A stretch of DNA of 64,000 nucleotides from Pirellulales bacterium (GTDB lineage Bacteria > Planctomycetota > Planctomycetia > Pirellulales > Thermoguttaceae). The position numbers were made by a program, and so were the translations under genes. Shown one piece after another: positions 16,459-24,283 of the stretch (its first letter is position 1; each line of letters begins with the position of its first letter). The stretch lies in NCBI GenBank assembly GCA_016931995.1, contig JAFGDS010000090.1:80464-144463 (forward strand), read 5' to 3'. The notes under the pieces are model-generated. The model searched no databases. It was given only the letters and a program-made list of their open reading frames with translations, and had not been told where the DNA came from.

Positions 16459-16484
16459 CCCCTCTCCCGCGGGTGGGAGAGGGG
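16459..16484. repeat. Family D palindrome, copy 2
   Basis: CCCCTCTCCCGC followed by GGGTGGGAGAGGGG forms a strong hairpin in the polA/coiled-coil divergent region. A half copy (GGGAGAGGTCGGCAACCAGG) lies just upstream at about 16439. Confidence 0.75.
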
Positions 16485-16579
16485 AGGATGCGGGAACGCC
16501 TGGCACTGGGAGGCTGGCGGGGCGGGCAGCCCCGGCCCTCAACCCCCGTCCCCCGCCCCTCCAATTCTGGGGGTTTTCG

Positions 16580-16608
16580 TTGACAGCCTTTTGGGGTCTA
16601 TCTAGAAT
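16580..16608 (+). promoter_or_regulatory. Sigma70-like promoter for the coiled-coil membrane protein gene
   Basis: TTGACA (16580-16585), 17-nt spacer, TAGAAT (16603-16608): a near-consensus housekeeping promoter. The transcript start should be near 16615, leaving a leader of about 160 nt with two hairpins before the ATG at 16774. Confidence 0.7.
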
Positions 16609-16773
16609 CAATGTTTAGGGTGTTAGCACAGTCTGTGCAGCACGATCCGGTCTCATGCTCTCCTCGCCCGGCGCACCCGGCGGAGACAATTGAGAAGAGG
16701 CAATTCTCACCCGATGCACAAGCCGGGGTGACCCCCGCGGCACGGATCCCGGCTTGAAAGGAGCGGTTGACTC

Positions 16774-18183
16774 ATGGCGCGCGAAAACCAAGGGCTGCAA
16801 TACGCCCTGATCGCCTTCGTCCTGCTGACGATCATCCTGGGGGTGACCACCTTCATCTTCTTCCGCCAGTATCAGCAGATGACCATCAAGGCGGACGCCA
16901 ACGAGACCGAGGCCAAACGGCAGGAAGGCATTGCGCGGCTGGCGATGGCCGACGCCGAGAATCTCAAGACGATGATGGGCTTCGCTCCCGGCGACTCCTT
17001 GGACACGATCCAAGCGGAATTCAACAAGGACATGCTCGCCTACGCGGGCGACTATCCGGAGGACCGGTTCTACCATCGGGCGATCGCCCGGCTGGGCAAG
17101 GACCTCGCGGACGCGCGGAAGTCGCTCAACAACGAACTGGCGACGGTCAAGGATCTCAAGAGCAAGCTCGTCGAGCTCAACGCCGTCACGGAAAAGCGGA
17201 TCGAGCCCTTCAAGGTTAGCGCGGACCGCGCGGCCAAGGAGAAGGACGCGGAAGCCGCGAGATTCGCCACGGACCGCGACCGCATGAAGACCGACATGAC
17301 CCAGCTTGACAAGGACCTCAAACAAACGCGACAGGACTTCAACGCGCAAAACACGGAGCTGAAGACCGAAATAACCTCGCTCGGGACCGATCTAAAAGAG
17401 GCCCTTGACGCGTTGGCCACCCGCAACAAGATCATTCAGGACATCACTGATCCGAACCCCGACAGGTTCCTGGGCGAGGTCCGTTGGGTGAATCAGCAGC
17501 AGCGTCTGGTGTGGATCAATCTGGGCGAAGCGGATGCGCTGCCCCCGCAAACGACGTTTGGCGTGTTTCCCGCCGGCGCCCACGACATGGCGGAGACCGA
17601 CCAGAAAGCAAAGATCGAGGTCACCCGGATCCTCGGCGCGCATCTGGCCGAGGCCCGGATCCTGGAAGACCGGCTGACCGAGCCGATCCTCCGCGGCGAC
17701 AAGCTCTTCACGGCCGTCTGGACGATCGGCGAGAAGCGCCACTTCGCCTTGGCCGGCATATTCGATCTGGACAACAACGGCCAGAGCGATCGGGACCTCC
17801 TGCAAACCCTCATCGAGAGCAACGGCGGCGCGGTCGACGCGAAGCAGGACGCCAACGGCGTCCGTCAGGGGGCGCTTGACGCCAACACGCGGTATCTCAT
17901 CCTGGGCGAGCGCCCCGGCGAGACGGCCAGCGAAGAGGAGCACAAGGACTACCTCGACATCTGCAACGCCGCCAAGAAGCTCAAGATCGAAACCATCGCG
18001 GTCGAGACGTTCCTGGACCGGATGGGCTGGGCCAATCAGGTGCGGGTGCTCACCTACGGTCGGGGCGGCGGTCGTTCGTTCCCGGTTCCGCCGGACCCCG
18101 TGCCGCGCGTGTCGGGCAACAAGATCAGCGATCTGTTCAAACCCCGCGAACCCCCGCGCTCCAGCGGCGGCAGCACGTTCTAG
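16774..18183 (+). CDS. Membrane-anchored coiled-coil protein, unknown function
   Basis: A 469-residue protein with one N-terminal membrane segment (about 9-30, YALIAFVLLTIILGVTTFIF) and then a long Lys/Glu/Asp/Ala-rich coiled coil (about 35-225, with heptad stretches such as DKDLKQTRQDFNAQNTELKT). A globular part follows (VRWVNQQQRLVWINLGEADA and ARILEDRLTEPILRGDKLFT). The C-terminal 130 residues (FALAGIFDLDNNGQ, LLQTLIESNGG, YLILGERPGE, ETFLDRMGW) resemble a BRCT-like alternating alpha/beta pattern, but this is tentative. The tail is Pro/Arg/Ser-rich. AAAGGAG precedes the ATG. A structural or tethering role at the inner membrane is a guess. Confidence 0.7.
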   Translation: MARENQGLQYALIAFVLLTIILGVTTFIFFRQYQQMTIKADANETEAKRQEGIARLAMADAENLKTMMGFAPGDSLDTIQAEFNKDMLAYAGDYPEDRFYHRAIARLGKDLADARKSLNNELATVKDLKSKLVELNAVTEKRIEPFKVSADRAAKEKDAEAARFATDRDRMKTDMTQLDKDLKQTRQDFNAQNTELKTEITSLGTDLKEALDALATRNKIIQDITDPNPDRFLGEVRWVNQQQRLVWINLGEADALPPQTTFGVFPAGAHDMAETDQKAKIEVTRILGAHLAEARILEDRLTEPILRGDKLFTAVWTIGEKRHFALAGIFDLDNNGQSDRDLLQTLIESNGGAVDAKQDANGVRQGALDANTRYLILGERPGETASEEEHKDYLDICNAAKKLKIETIAVETFLDRMGWANQVRVLTYGRGGGRSFPVPPDPVPRVSGNKISDLFKPREPPRSSGGSTF

Positions 18184-18197
18184 TCCCGGACGCGCGT

Positions 18198-18261
18198 GTG
18201 CCACTGGCTGTGCCAGTGCGGAAATCCGCGCGCTCCTCAGCACTGGCGTAGCCAGTGGCAC
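18198..18261. repeat. Family B composite palindrome (GTGCCACTGGC), copy 1
   Basis: Two inner palindromes, GTGCCACTGGCTGTGCCAGTG (18198-18218) and GCACTGGCGTAGCCAGTGGCAC (18240-18261), which also pair with each other as a larger inverted repeat. It exactly fills the gap between two convergent genes (stops at 18183 and 18263), so it could act as a bidirectional transcript end. Confidence 0.8.
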
Positions 18262-18262
18262 T

Positions 18263-18991
18263 CTACGCAGGGAATAGCCACCCCATCAGGTCCGACGTGC
18301 CCAGAGCCGTGGGGCTGCCCAACGCCTCGCCGGCGGCGAAGCCGGCCGCCATGCCCTGCTGCCGGGCGAAGACGCGGAAGCGTTCGATCATTTCGGGTCG
18401 GTGGGCAAACTGGCTCTCGTAGCAGGCGATCGCCGCGATCTTTTTCTCCAACGCGTCGCCGATGTCGAACACCAGCGCGTTGGCCGGCGCCGGCGCAAGC
18501 CCGCCGAACACCAGATAGTACCACAACAGCCGCGAGACGCGATGGGGCGCAAGCCCCCCGAATTGATCCTCCCACTTCACCAGGCGCGACGAGAAGACCG
18601 CGGCCTCGGTCAGAATCGCGGCCTGCCGATGGTCGGGCGAGGCCATGGGCGTGCCCTCGCCAAGCCCCAGCACGAGCCGCGGACGCCATCGCCGCAGCTC
18701 GGTGGCGAGCTTCGCGCGGCCCTCGAAGGTGTCGAAGAGCCGTCGGTTAGGCAAATCCAGCGTGATCCGGAACGCGGCGCCGAGCACGTCCGCCGCCCGG
18801 CGGGCTTCCTCCAGCCGGATTTCGACGCCGGCGGAGCCCGGCGTGGGTTCTCCGTCCGTCAGGTCGATGATCCCCACACGATAACCCTGTTGGACGAGCC
18901 GGGCCAACGTGCCGCCGCAGCCGATCTCCACGTCGTCCGGATGCGCCCCCACGGCGATCACGTCGACGGGGACGGGATGGATGTCTGTCAT
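18263..18991 (-). CDS. bshB1: BshB1-like bacillithiol deacetylase (LmbE/PIG-L family)
   Basis: A 242-residue zinc-dependent N-deacetylase. The [18 protein letters not shown] motif supplies the His-x-x-Asp-Asp zinc site, and SPDHRQAA provides the third metal-binding His. Closest in pattern to BshB1, which removes the acetyl group from GlcNAc-malate in bacillithiol synthesis; the [16 protein letters not shown] arrangement supports this, but other LmbE substrates are possible. bshA and bshC are not in the window. The start at 18991 fits the family; the open frame continues upstream without conservation. Confidence 0.8.
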   Translation of the reverse strand: MTDIHPVPVDVIAVGAHPDDVEIGCGGTLARLVQQGYRVGIIDLTDGEPTPGSAGVEIRLEEARRAADVLGAAFRITLDLPNRRLFDTFEGRAKLATELRRWRPRLVLGLGEGTPMASPDHRQAAILTEAAVFSSRLVKWEDQFGGLAPHRVSRLLWYYLVFGGLAPAPANALVFDIGDALEKKIAAIACYESQFAHRPEMIERFRVFARQQGMAAGFAAGEALGSPTALGTSDLMGWLFPA

Positions 18992-19120
18992 GGCGCAAGT
19001 CAACTCGAAGCGGGTCGCGACGCGCCTGGACGCCGCTGCTGGCTCGCCCAGACGTCGGCCTGGCTCGGTAAGCTTATCCAACCATGCACGGCGGGGCAAG
19101 TCGGCCGTGGCGTCCCATGG

Positions 19121-19903
19121 CTACTGGCTGGGGGGCAGGGCAACGCCGCCGCCGGTCCTGTCCGCGTCGTTATGTTCGCCAACCGCGGGCAACTCGACGC
19201 GGACGTGGACGCCTTTGCCGGGCGCGCTCTCGATGACCACCCGGCCTCCCAGCGATCGGGCCCGCTCGTGAATGATCCGAAGGCCGAGGCGGCGTTTGGT
19301 GACGGTCCGCGGGTCGAAACCGACGCCCCAGTCGCGCGCTTCGAGGACAACGCCGCCCTCTTTCTGACGGAGCTCGACGCGGATCTTCTCGCTCTGGCTG
19401 TGCCGCCGGGCGTTGGTTAAGGCTTCTTGAACGATCCGGAAGACCGCGTTCTCCATCGAGGCGGGCATCCGGCCGGCGGGCACGTCGTGCTCGAACTCGA
19501 TCCGCGGACCGCCGCCCCGCCGTCCCTCGCAAACGAGGTAGTCCACGGCCGCCACGATCCCGGATTCGTCCAAGATGGGAGGACGCAGGCTGGCGATCAG
19601 CCCTCGCGTATGCTCAACGCTCTTGGTCAGAAGCTCGACGCCGGCGGCGAACACCGCCCACCCTTCGTCCGGATTGCGTTTGAGCAGCTCGCGAAAAGCC
19701 TGGAGGCGCAGCAGGGCGCCGGTGAGATCCTGGGCAAGCCCGTCGTGGATCTCGTAGGCCAGCAACTGCCGCTCCTGCTCGTGCGCGGCCAGGAGTTCGC
19801 GCAACAGCCGCCGCTCGTCACAGCCGTCCTGCCCCCAATGCCAACCCGTCGGCTCCGATTCGCCCATCGATCCCTGTCCCGAAAACGACGCAACGGAAGA
19901 CAT
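19121..19903 (-). CDS. Cytoplasmic sensor histidine kinase (HisKA_3/NarX-type core)
   Basis: A 260-residue kinase with no membrane or PAS domain visible. The dimerisation/phosphoacceptor helix holds the H-box LLAYEIHDGLAQDLTG, followed by LIASLRPPILDESG, and a HATPase_c domain with N-box ALTNARRHSQ, G1 DWGVGFDP and G2 LGLRIIHERA. This is the NarX/LiaS/DegS class. No response regulator is adjacent, so it is an orphan here. The start at 19903 lies just after a minus-strand TATAAT; an alternative ATG is at 19867. It is strongly similar in its core to the PAS kinase at 45124-46251. The C-terminus ends with a short Asp/Gly tail. Confidence 0.85.
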   Translation of the reverse strand: MSSVASFSGQGSMGESEPTGWHWGQDGCDERRLLRELLAAHEQERQLLAYEIHDGLAQDLTGALLRLQAFRELLKRNPDEGWAVFAAGVELLTKSVEHTRGLIASLRPPILDESGIVAAVDYLVCEGRRGGGPRIEFEHDVPAGRMPASMENAVFRIVQEALTNARRHSQSEKIRVELRQKEGGVVLEARDWGVGFDPRTVTKRRLGLRIIHERARSLGGRVVIESAPGKGVHVRVELPAVGEHNDADRTGGGVALPPSQ

Positions 19904-20240
19904 GCGAACAACCAAAAATTCATTATACAGCGGATAGGGATCCGAGGCCAACCCATACACGGGGAAAGGGCGATCCCCCCGCTTTCCGCCGTCGATGCGG
20001 CGATACGTCCTCCTGGCTTGCCCACCGGGACCGTCGCGATTCACGTCGAGCGCGGGGAAGGATCTCCTTGGCGCGGCACGAGTTAAGGATTTTCGTCCCG
20101 CTTGCGAGCGAGCAGGCGACCGAAAAGACCGCGGCGTCCGTGCCCAGGTTGCGCCACGTCGCCGCGCCACCCCGCGGAGGATGGCGCGAAGACCGTCCGG
20201 TGACGCGATGTGCCATAACACCTCTGGACAATCCGCCTGT
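19904..20240. other. Gap between hslU end and histidine kinase
   Basis: No gene is supported. The kinase frame stays open across most of it, but the encoded sequence is Arg-rich and lacks family character. An AT-rich patch at 19914-19930 contains the kinase promoter's -10. Confidence 0.4.
19922..19927 (-). promoter_or_regulatory. Possible -10 box for the 19121-19903 kinase
   Basis: Minus-strand TATAAT (19927-19922) in an AT-rich patch. The hexamer 17 nt upstream (TGGCCT) is a poor -35. The predicted start of transcription falls within about 12 nt of the ATG at 19903, so the mRNA would have a very short leader, or translation starts at 19867. Confidence 0.4.
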
Positions 20241-21578
20241 TCAGAGAATGAATTTGCTCAGATCGTCGTCCTGCGAGACGCGATCCAGCCGCTGCCGGAC
20301 GTATGCGGCGTTGATGGCCACCCGACCCATCTTCATGTCGGGCGCCTCGAAGCTGATTTCCTCGAGCAGCCGCTCCAGGATGGTGTAAAGCCGGCGGGCG
20401 CCGATGTTTTGCGTCGTGCGGTTGACGTCGTAGGCGTAACCGGCCAGCGCGTCGATCGCCTCGGCGTCGAACTCCAACGAAACGCCTTCGGTTCCCAGCA
20501 GGGCCTCGTACTGCTTGGTGAGCGCGCCTTTGGGCTCCGTGAGAATCCGCACGAAATCCTGCTTCGAGAGATCCGAGAGTTCGACGCGGATCGGGAACCG
20601 GCCCTGCAGCTCCGGCATGAGGTCGCTCGGCTTGCTGCGGTGAAACGCCCCGGCCGCGATGAAAAGAATGTGGTCCGTCTGGACGTGGCCGTATCGCGTC
20701 TGCACCGTGGTGCCCTCGACGATCGGCAACAGGTCGCGCTGCACGCCCTGACGCGACACGTCCGCGCCGTGGGTCTGCTCGCTGGCCACGACCTTGTCGA
20801 GTTCGTCGACGAAGATGATGCCCGTGTTCTCGGCCAACTCGATCGCCGCGGTCTGGACCTTCTCCTGGTTGATGAGGCTCTCGCATTCGCGCTCGAAGAG
20901 AACCCGGCGGGCTTCGGCAACGGACATCTCCCGCCGACTGGTGGTTTTGGGCAGGATCTTCTCGAACATACCCTGCAGATCCAGGTCCATTTGCTCCATG
21001 CCCACGCCGGTAAGCATCATCGGCATGGCCTTCTGCTCCGTGGTCACCTCGACGCGGCGCTGGTCCATCTCGCCGGTGGTCAGCATGGCGCGGATCTTCG
21101 CGCGGTTGCGCTCGTAGCGCTCGGCGGAATCGGGGCTGTCGGCCGAGGCGTCAAAGGCCGGTGGCATGGGCATCAAGAGATCGACCAGGCGGTCTTCCAC
21201 CCGCCGGCGGGCTTCCTCCTCGACGTTCTTGAGCTCCTGCTGGCGGACCAGACCGATGGCGTTTTCCACCAGGTCGCGGATCATGCTCTCCACGTCGCGG
21301 CCGTAATAGCCCACCTCGGTGTACTTTGTCGCCTCGACCTTGATAAAGGGCGCGCCGGTGAGCTTGGCCAGCCGTCGGGCAATCTCGGTCTTGCCCACGC
21401 CGGTGGGCCCGATCATCAGGATGTTCTTCGGCGCAACCTCCTGCCGCATGTCCTCGGGCAGTTGCTGGCGGCGCCAGCGGTTGCGCACGGCGATGGCCAC
21501 GGCCCGCTTGGCCTCGTCCTGGGCCACGATGTGCCGCTCCAGTTCCGCGACAATCTCTCGAGGGGTCAGGTCTCGCAC
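20241..21578 (-). CDS. hslU: ATP-dependent protease ATPase subunit HslU (ClpY)
   Basis: A 445-residue AAA+ unfoldase that feeds substrates into the HslV peptidase. It has [20 protein letters not shown] at the N-terminus, Walker [14 protein letters not shown], the pore [10 protein letters not shown] loop, an I-domain rich in Glu/Arg, Walker [10 protein letters not shown], and sensor GRFPIRVEL. The C-terminal SKFIL is the tail that docks into HslV pockets. The start is GTG at 21578, overlapping the end of hslV by 13 nt; this gives the E. coli-like length (443). An ATG alternative is absent. Confidence 0.95.
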   Translation of the reverse strand: MRDLTPREIVAELERHIVAQDEAKRAVAIAVRNRWRRQQLPEDMRQEVAPKNILMIGPTGVGKTEIARRLAKLTGAPFIKVEATKYTEVGYYGRDVESMIRDLVENAIGLVRQQELKNVEEEARRRVEDRLVDLLMPMPPAFDASADSPDSAERYERNRAKIRAMLTTGEMDQRRVEVTTEQKAMPMMLTGVGMEQMDLDLQGMFEKILPKTTSRREMSVAEARRVLFERECESLINQEKVQTAAIELAENTGIIFVDELDKVVASEQTHGADVSRQGVQRDLLPIVEGTTVQTRYGHVQTDHILFIAAGAFHRSKPSDLMPELQGRFPIRVELSDLSKQDFVRILTEPKGALTKQYEALLGTEGVSLEFDAEAIDALAGYAYDVNRTTQNIGARRLYTILERLLEEISFEAPDMKMGRVAINAAYVRQRLDRVSQDDDLSKFIL

Positions 21579-22108
21579 GACAAGGTCTCCACCGCAATGC
21601 TGCAATTCGTGTAGATGTCGATGCCGGCCGCGATCTCCAGGGAAGTCCGGACAATCTCGTCCGCGGCAAGCGTGGAATGCTTCATGAGCGCCCTGGCGGC
21701 CGCCACGGCGTAGTTGCCCCCCGATCCGATCCCCAGCACGTCGTCGGTCGGCTGAATCACGTCGCCGTTGCCGGTCAGAAGGAGCGTGGTCCGGGCATCC
21801 ACCACGGCCATGAGCGCCTCGAGCCGCCGCAGCGACCGGTCCGTCCGCCAATCCTTCGCCAACTCGATGGCCGCGCGGGGGACGTTCTCCGGATGGTCCT
21901 TGAGCTTGGCCTCGAAGCGTTCCAGCAGGGCGAAGGCGTCGGCGGTGGCCCCGGCGAAACCCACCAGGACGCGGCCGTCGGCCAACTGCCGTATCTTCGT
22001 GGCGTCGGCCTTCATCACGGACGTGCCGACGGTCACCTGCCCGTCGCCCCCCATGGCCACCGTCCCTCGATGGCGAACGGTGAGAATGGTCGTCGAGTGG
22101 GTTTTCAT
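21566..22108 (-). CDS. hslV: ATP-dependent protease peptidase subunit HslV (ClpQ)
   Basis: A 180-residue proteasome-beta-like Ntn hydrolase. The N-terminus [15 protein letters not shown] contains the TT pair of the family; processing after Ser5 would expose Thr6 as the catalytic nucleophile, so the propeptide is slightly longer than the single Met of E. coli. Other marks are [26 protein letters not shown] and [16 protein letters not shown]. It is the first gene of hslVU; its 3' end overlaps hslU. The upstream 22109-22501 region must contain its promoter, though no strong consensus was found. Confidence 0.95.
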   Translation of the reverse strand: MKTHSTTILTVRHRGTVAMGGDGQVTVGTSVMKADATKIRQLADGRVLVGFAGATADAFALLERFEAKLKDHPENVPRAAIELAKDWRTDRSLRRLEALMAVVDARTTLLLTGNGDVIQPTDDVLGIGSGGNYAVAAARALMKHSTLAADEIVRTSLEIAAGIDIYTNCSIAVETLSCET

Positions 22109-22501
22109 GTTTGCCTACCCGATAGAATGCCCAACAAGGCAAGGGCCAACGCGCAAACCGCTAATATGGCGAAAACCCCGCCCGGAAACCAGGGGCTCCA
22201 CCGTGGGAGGGGATACCCTCCACCTTGTCCCGTTGCGGGAATACCGCCCGCAGTCCGACGCGAACCAGAAAGTGTTGAATGAGGAAATTGGGGGAAAGCG
22301 ACAAAATAGGGCCATCGACATCCCCCCTGGTTGAGTAAATAGGAAAAACCAGTTGCATAGGCGGCTGGGATGGTTTAGCGTGTTTGGTTAGTTTGACGGC
22401 CACACGATGAGTTCGCCGTTACAATGTGACTGACGTCTGCCGGCCCTGTTTGAATAGGCCTTTGAGCCATCTGGTCTCTCGACCCAGAGGAGGATTCGAC
22501 C
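22109..22501. other. Divergent intergenic region, hslV / SHD1 protein
   Basis: A 393-nt, relatively AT-rich region without a supported gene. On the plus strand TTGACG (22393-22398) and TACAAT (22420-22425) are present but 21 nt apart, too far for a standard sigma70 promoter. AGAGGAGG at 22486-22493 is the Shine-Dalgarno for the downstream gene. Confidence 0.45.
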
Positions 22502-23449
22502 ATGCGAAGAATCACGGTGATCGGTGTTGCTTTGGTTGGGCTGGTGTTGACCGTGCCCCAGGAGGTCTTGGCCTGCAAGTTGCTCGACAACCTGTTTGGC
22601 CGCTGCGCGGCGCGGCGTTGTTGCGTGCCTTGCCAGCCTGCTTGTTGCGAGCCGGCTTGTTGCGAGCCGGCTTGTTGCGAGCCGGCTTGTTGCGAGCCGG
22701 CCGCGGACAAGGCGGCGCCCGTGGCCGACGAGCCCGCGAGCCCGTCTCCGTCCGATCCGACGGTGGAGACGCCCGCCGAGCCGCCGTCGGCCGAGGCGAA
22801 ACCGGCCGAGCCGGCCGCCCCACCCGCCCCACCCGCGCCGCCTGCGCCCCCCGCGCCGGAACCCGCCCCGTCGGCGGAATCACCCGCGCTGCCGCAGCCC
22901 GAGGCGAAGCCGGAGACAGTGATCGAGTTGCCCGCGCCGCCGACGGAGCCGGCCGCGCCGGAGACCCCGGTGACCGAAGAGCCGGCTGCCGCGCCGCCCG
23001 CGGTGACGCTGCCGGGTGCGCCGGCGGAGCCCCCCGCGCCCGCGCCGGAGGCGACGCAGCCGGACGAGCCGAAACCCGAGGAGCCGCAGCCGCCCGCGAT
23101 GCCCGTGCCAGAGACTCCCTCCCCGGCCACGCCGCCCGCGCCGGAGCTGCCCGCGCCTCCTTTGATCGAGCCGCCGGCGGAAAAGCCTGCCGATTTGCCG
23201 GCGGACGAGCCACCCACCGACAAGGACAAGCCGGCGGGCGAATTCGCGGATCCCTTTTCGATGAACGATGGGGGCCTGCGGATCTGGACCGATGCGACCG
23301 GGCAGTACCGGCTCGAGGCGCGGCTCGTGGGCGTGGTCGGGCGGACCGTCCGGCTTCAGCGACCGGACGGACGGTTCATCCGCATCGAACTCGGCCAACT
23401 CTCCGCCGCCGACCGGCGTCTCGTCCACGGCTTGGCCGTGAACGGTTAA
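22502..23449 (+). CDS. Exported Cys-repeat / Pro-rich protein with C-terminal SHD1 domain
   Basis: A 315-residue protein. A signal sequence (MRRITVIGVALVGLVLTVPQ) ends at VLAC, so it may be a lipoprotein or be cut before Cys25. Then comes a Cys-rich segment with four tandem PACCE units (about 46-65), followed by some 190 residues of Pro/Glu/Ala-rich low complexity. The C-terminal globular part (about 258-312: LRIWTDATGQYRLEARLVGV ... DGRFIRIELGQLSAADRRLV) matches the SLA1 homology domain 1 pattern common in planctomycete exported proteins. The layout looks like a membrane- or wall-attached domain on a long flexible stalk. Function is unknown. Confidence 0.75.
   Translation: MRRITVIGVALVGLVLTVPQEVLACKLLDNLFGRCAARRCCVPCQPACCEPACCEPACCEPACCEPAADKAAPVADEPASPSPSDPTVETPAEPPSAEAKPAEPAAPPAPPAPPAPPAPEPAPSAESPALPQPEAKPETVIELPAPPTEPAAPETPVTEEPAAAPPAVTLPGAPAEPPAPAPEATQPDEPKPEEPQPPAMPVPETPSPATPPAPELPAPPLIEPPAEKPADLPADEPPTDKDKPAGEFADPFSMNDGGLRIWTDATGQYRLEARLVGVVGRTVRLQRPDGRFIRIELGQLSAADRRLVHGLAVNG
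22637..22696 (+). repeat. 15-bp tandem repeat encoding PACCE
   Basis: Four consecutive near-identical 15-nt units (core CCGGCTTGTTGCGAG) encoding Pro-Ala-Cys-Cys-Glu inside the SHD1 protein gene. Such identity makes slippage-driven copy-number variation likely. Confidence 0.9.
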
Positions 23450-23478
23450 ATCGCTTCCACGATACGTTCAGCGCATGA

Positions 23479-23513
23479 GGCGCCATGCCCACGCTCGTCG
23501 TGGGCATGTTTGT
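23479..23513. repeat. Family C palindrome, copy 1 (CATGCCCACG)
   Basis: CATGCCCACGCTCGTCGTGGGCATG (23484-23508 is the core), preceded by GGCGC. It sits 30 nt after the stop of the SHD1 gene. A second copy is at 26760-26784. Confidence 0.8.
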
Positions 23514-23527
23514 ATGAGCTGAACTGA

Positions 23528-23593
23528 GCACCACTGGCTCTGCCAGTGCCCGGCGATGTCGTAATGCATGCACTGGCGAAGGCCGTGGCATGC
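23528..23593. repeat. Family B composite palindrome, copy 2
   Basis: GCACCACTGGCTCTGCCAGTGC at the left and GCACTGGCGAAGGCCGTGGC at the right, the second arm partly degraded. Same two-palindrome layout as 18198-18261. It lies between the SHD1 gene and the isochorismatase gene. Confidence 0.7.
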
Positions 23594-23700
23594 TCGGCTC
23601 GGTGGGAGACTCGCCCTCCCGGCGATGCCGCCCGGGCGCCGGCATGGCACTTCTTGGCCCGGACTTGCCCCGCCGCGGGCGAGGCGGTATGGTATCGGGC

Positions 23701-24282
23701 ATGGACCCTTCCGATGTCTTGCCGCGAAGCCCCGAGTTGATGTCGGCCGGCAATTCGGCCCTGCTCGTGGTCGACGTCCAGGAAAAGCTCGTCGGGGCGA
23801 TCGCCGATCACCGCCGGGTCGTCTGGAACATCCGCCGCCTGGTGGACGGCGCGGCGGCCCTGGGCGTTCGCGTCGTCGGGACGGAGCAATACCCCAAGGG
23901 CCTGGGGTCCACGGTGGACGAGCTGGCCGAGCGGCTCGGGCCGCTGCCCGAGAAGCTCTCTTTCAGTTGCGGCGGTTGTCCAGGCGTTTTTGCCCCACTC
24001 CGCGAGGCCGGGATTGGCAATATCCTCGTCGTCGGCATCGAGGCGCACGTGTGCGTTCTGCAGACCGTGCTGGATCTGCTCGCCGACGGTTGGCGGGTGT
24101 TCGTGGCGGTCGACGCGGTCGGATCGCGCTACGAGATCGACTGCCGCACGGCCCTCGGCCGCATGGAATCCTCCGGCGCCGTGCTGACCACAACCGAAAC
24201 CACGCTGTTCGAGTGGTGCGAGCGGGCCGGAACCGACGTTTTTCGCCAGATCAGCAAGCTCGCGCGAGAAACGGGGCCGTGA
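23701..24282 (+). CDS. Isochorismatase-like (cysteine) hydrolase
   Basis: A 193-residue alpha/beta cysteine hydrolase of the isochorismatase/nicotinamidase superfamily. The presumed triad is Asp25 in LLVVDVQEKL, Lys85 in LPEKLSFS and Cys118 in GIEAHVCVLQTVLDL. GTEQYPKGLG is the conserved segment of the small YcaC/IsoCh-like group. The substrate cannot be told from sequence. The start at 23701 is chosen; ATG at 23689 is in frame and possible. Its stop is 1 nt from the convergent stop of the Hsp70 gene. Confidence 0.85.
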   Translation: MDPSDVLPRSPELMSAGNSALLVVDVQEKLVGAIADHRRVVWNIRRLVDGAAALGVRVVGTEQYPKGLGSTVDELAERLGPLPEKLSFSCGGCPGVFAPLREAGIGNILVVGIEAHVCVLQTVLDLLADGWRVFVAVDAVGSRYEIDCRTALGRMESSGAVLTTTETTLFEWCERAGTDVFRQISKLARETGP

Positions 24283-24283
24283 T

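Larger units (their letters stand above)
16310..16773. other. Divergent promoter region between polA and the coiled-coil gene
   Basis: A 464-nt gene-free region carrying, from left to right, a minus-strand promoter for polA, family D repeat copy 2, a plus-strand promoter, and a leader of about 160 nt with two inverted repeats (16691-16709, TGAGAA/TTCTCA; 16720-16755, AAGCCGGG/CCCGGCTT) ending just before the AAAGGAG Shine-Dalgarno at about 16757. Confidence 0.6.

Noticed and set aside
19904..20221. Longer N-terminus for the 19121-19903 kinase
   Set aside because: Arg/Pro-rich, lacks sensor or membrane character, and a TATAAT lies within it.
22393..22425. TTGACG and TACAAT as a promoter for the SHD1 gene
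   Set aside because: Spacing is 21 nt, too long for sigma70.
22637..22696. Short direct repeats that could suggest a CRISPR array
   Set aside because: Units are contiguous 15-nt codon repeats inside a coding frame with no spacers.
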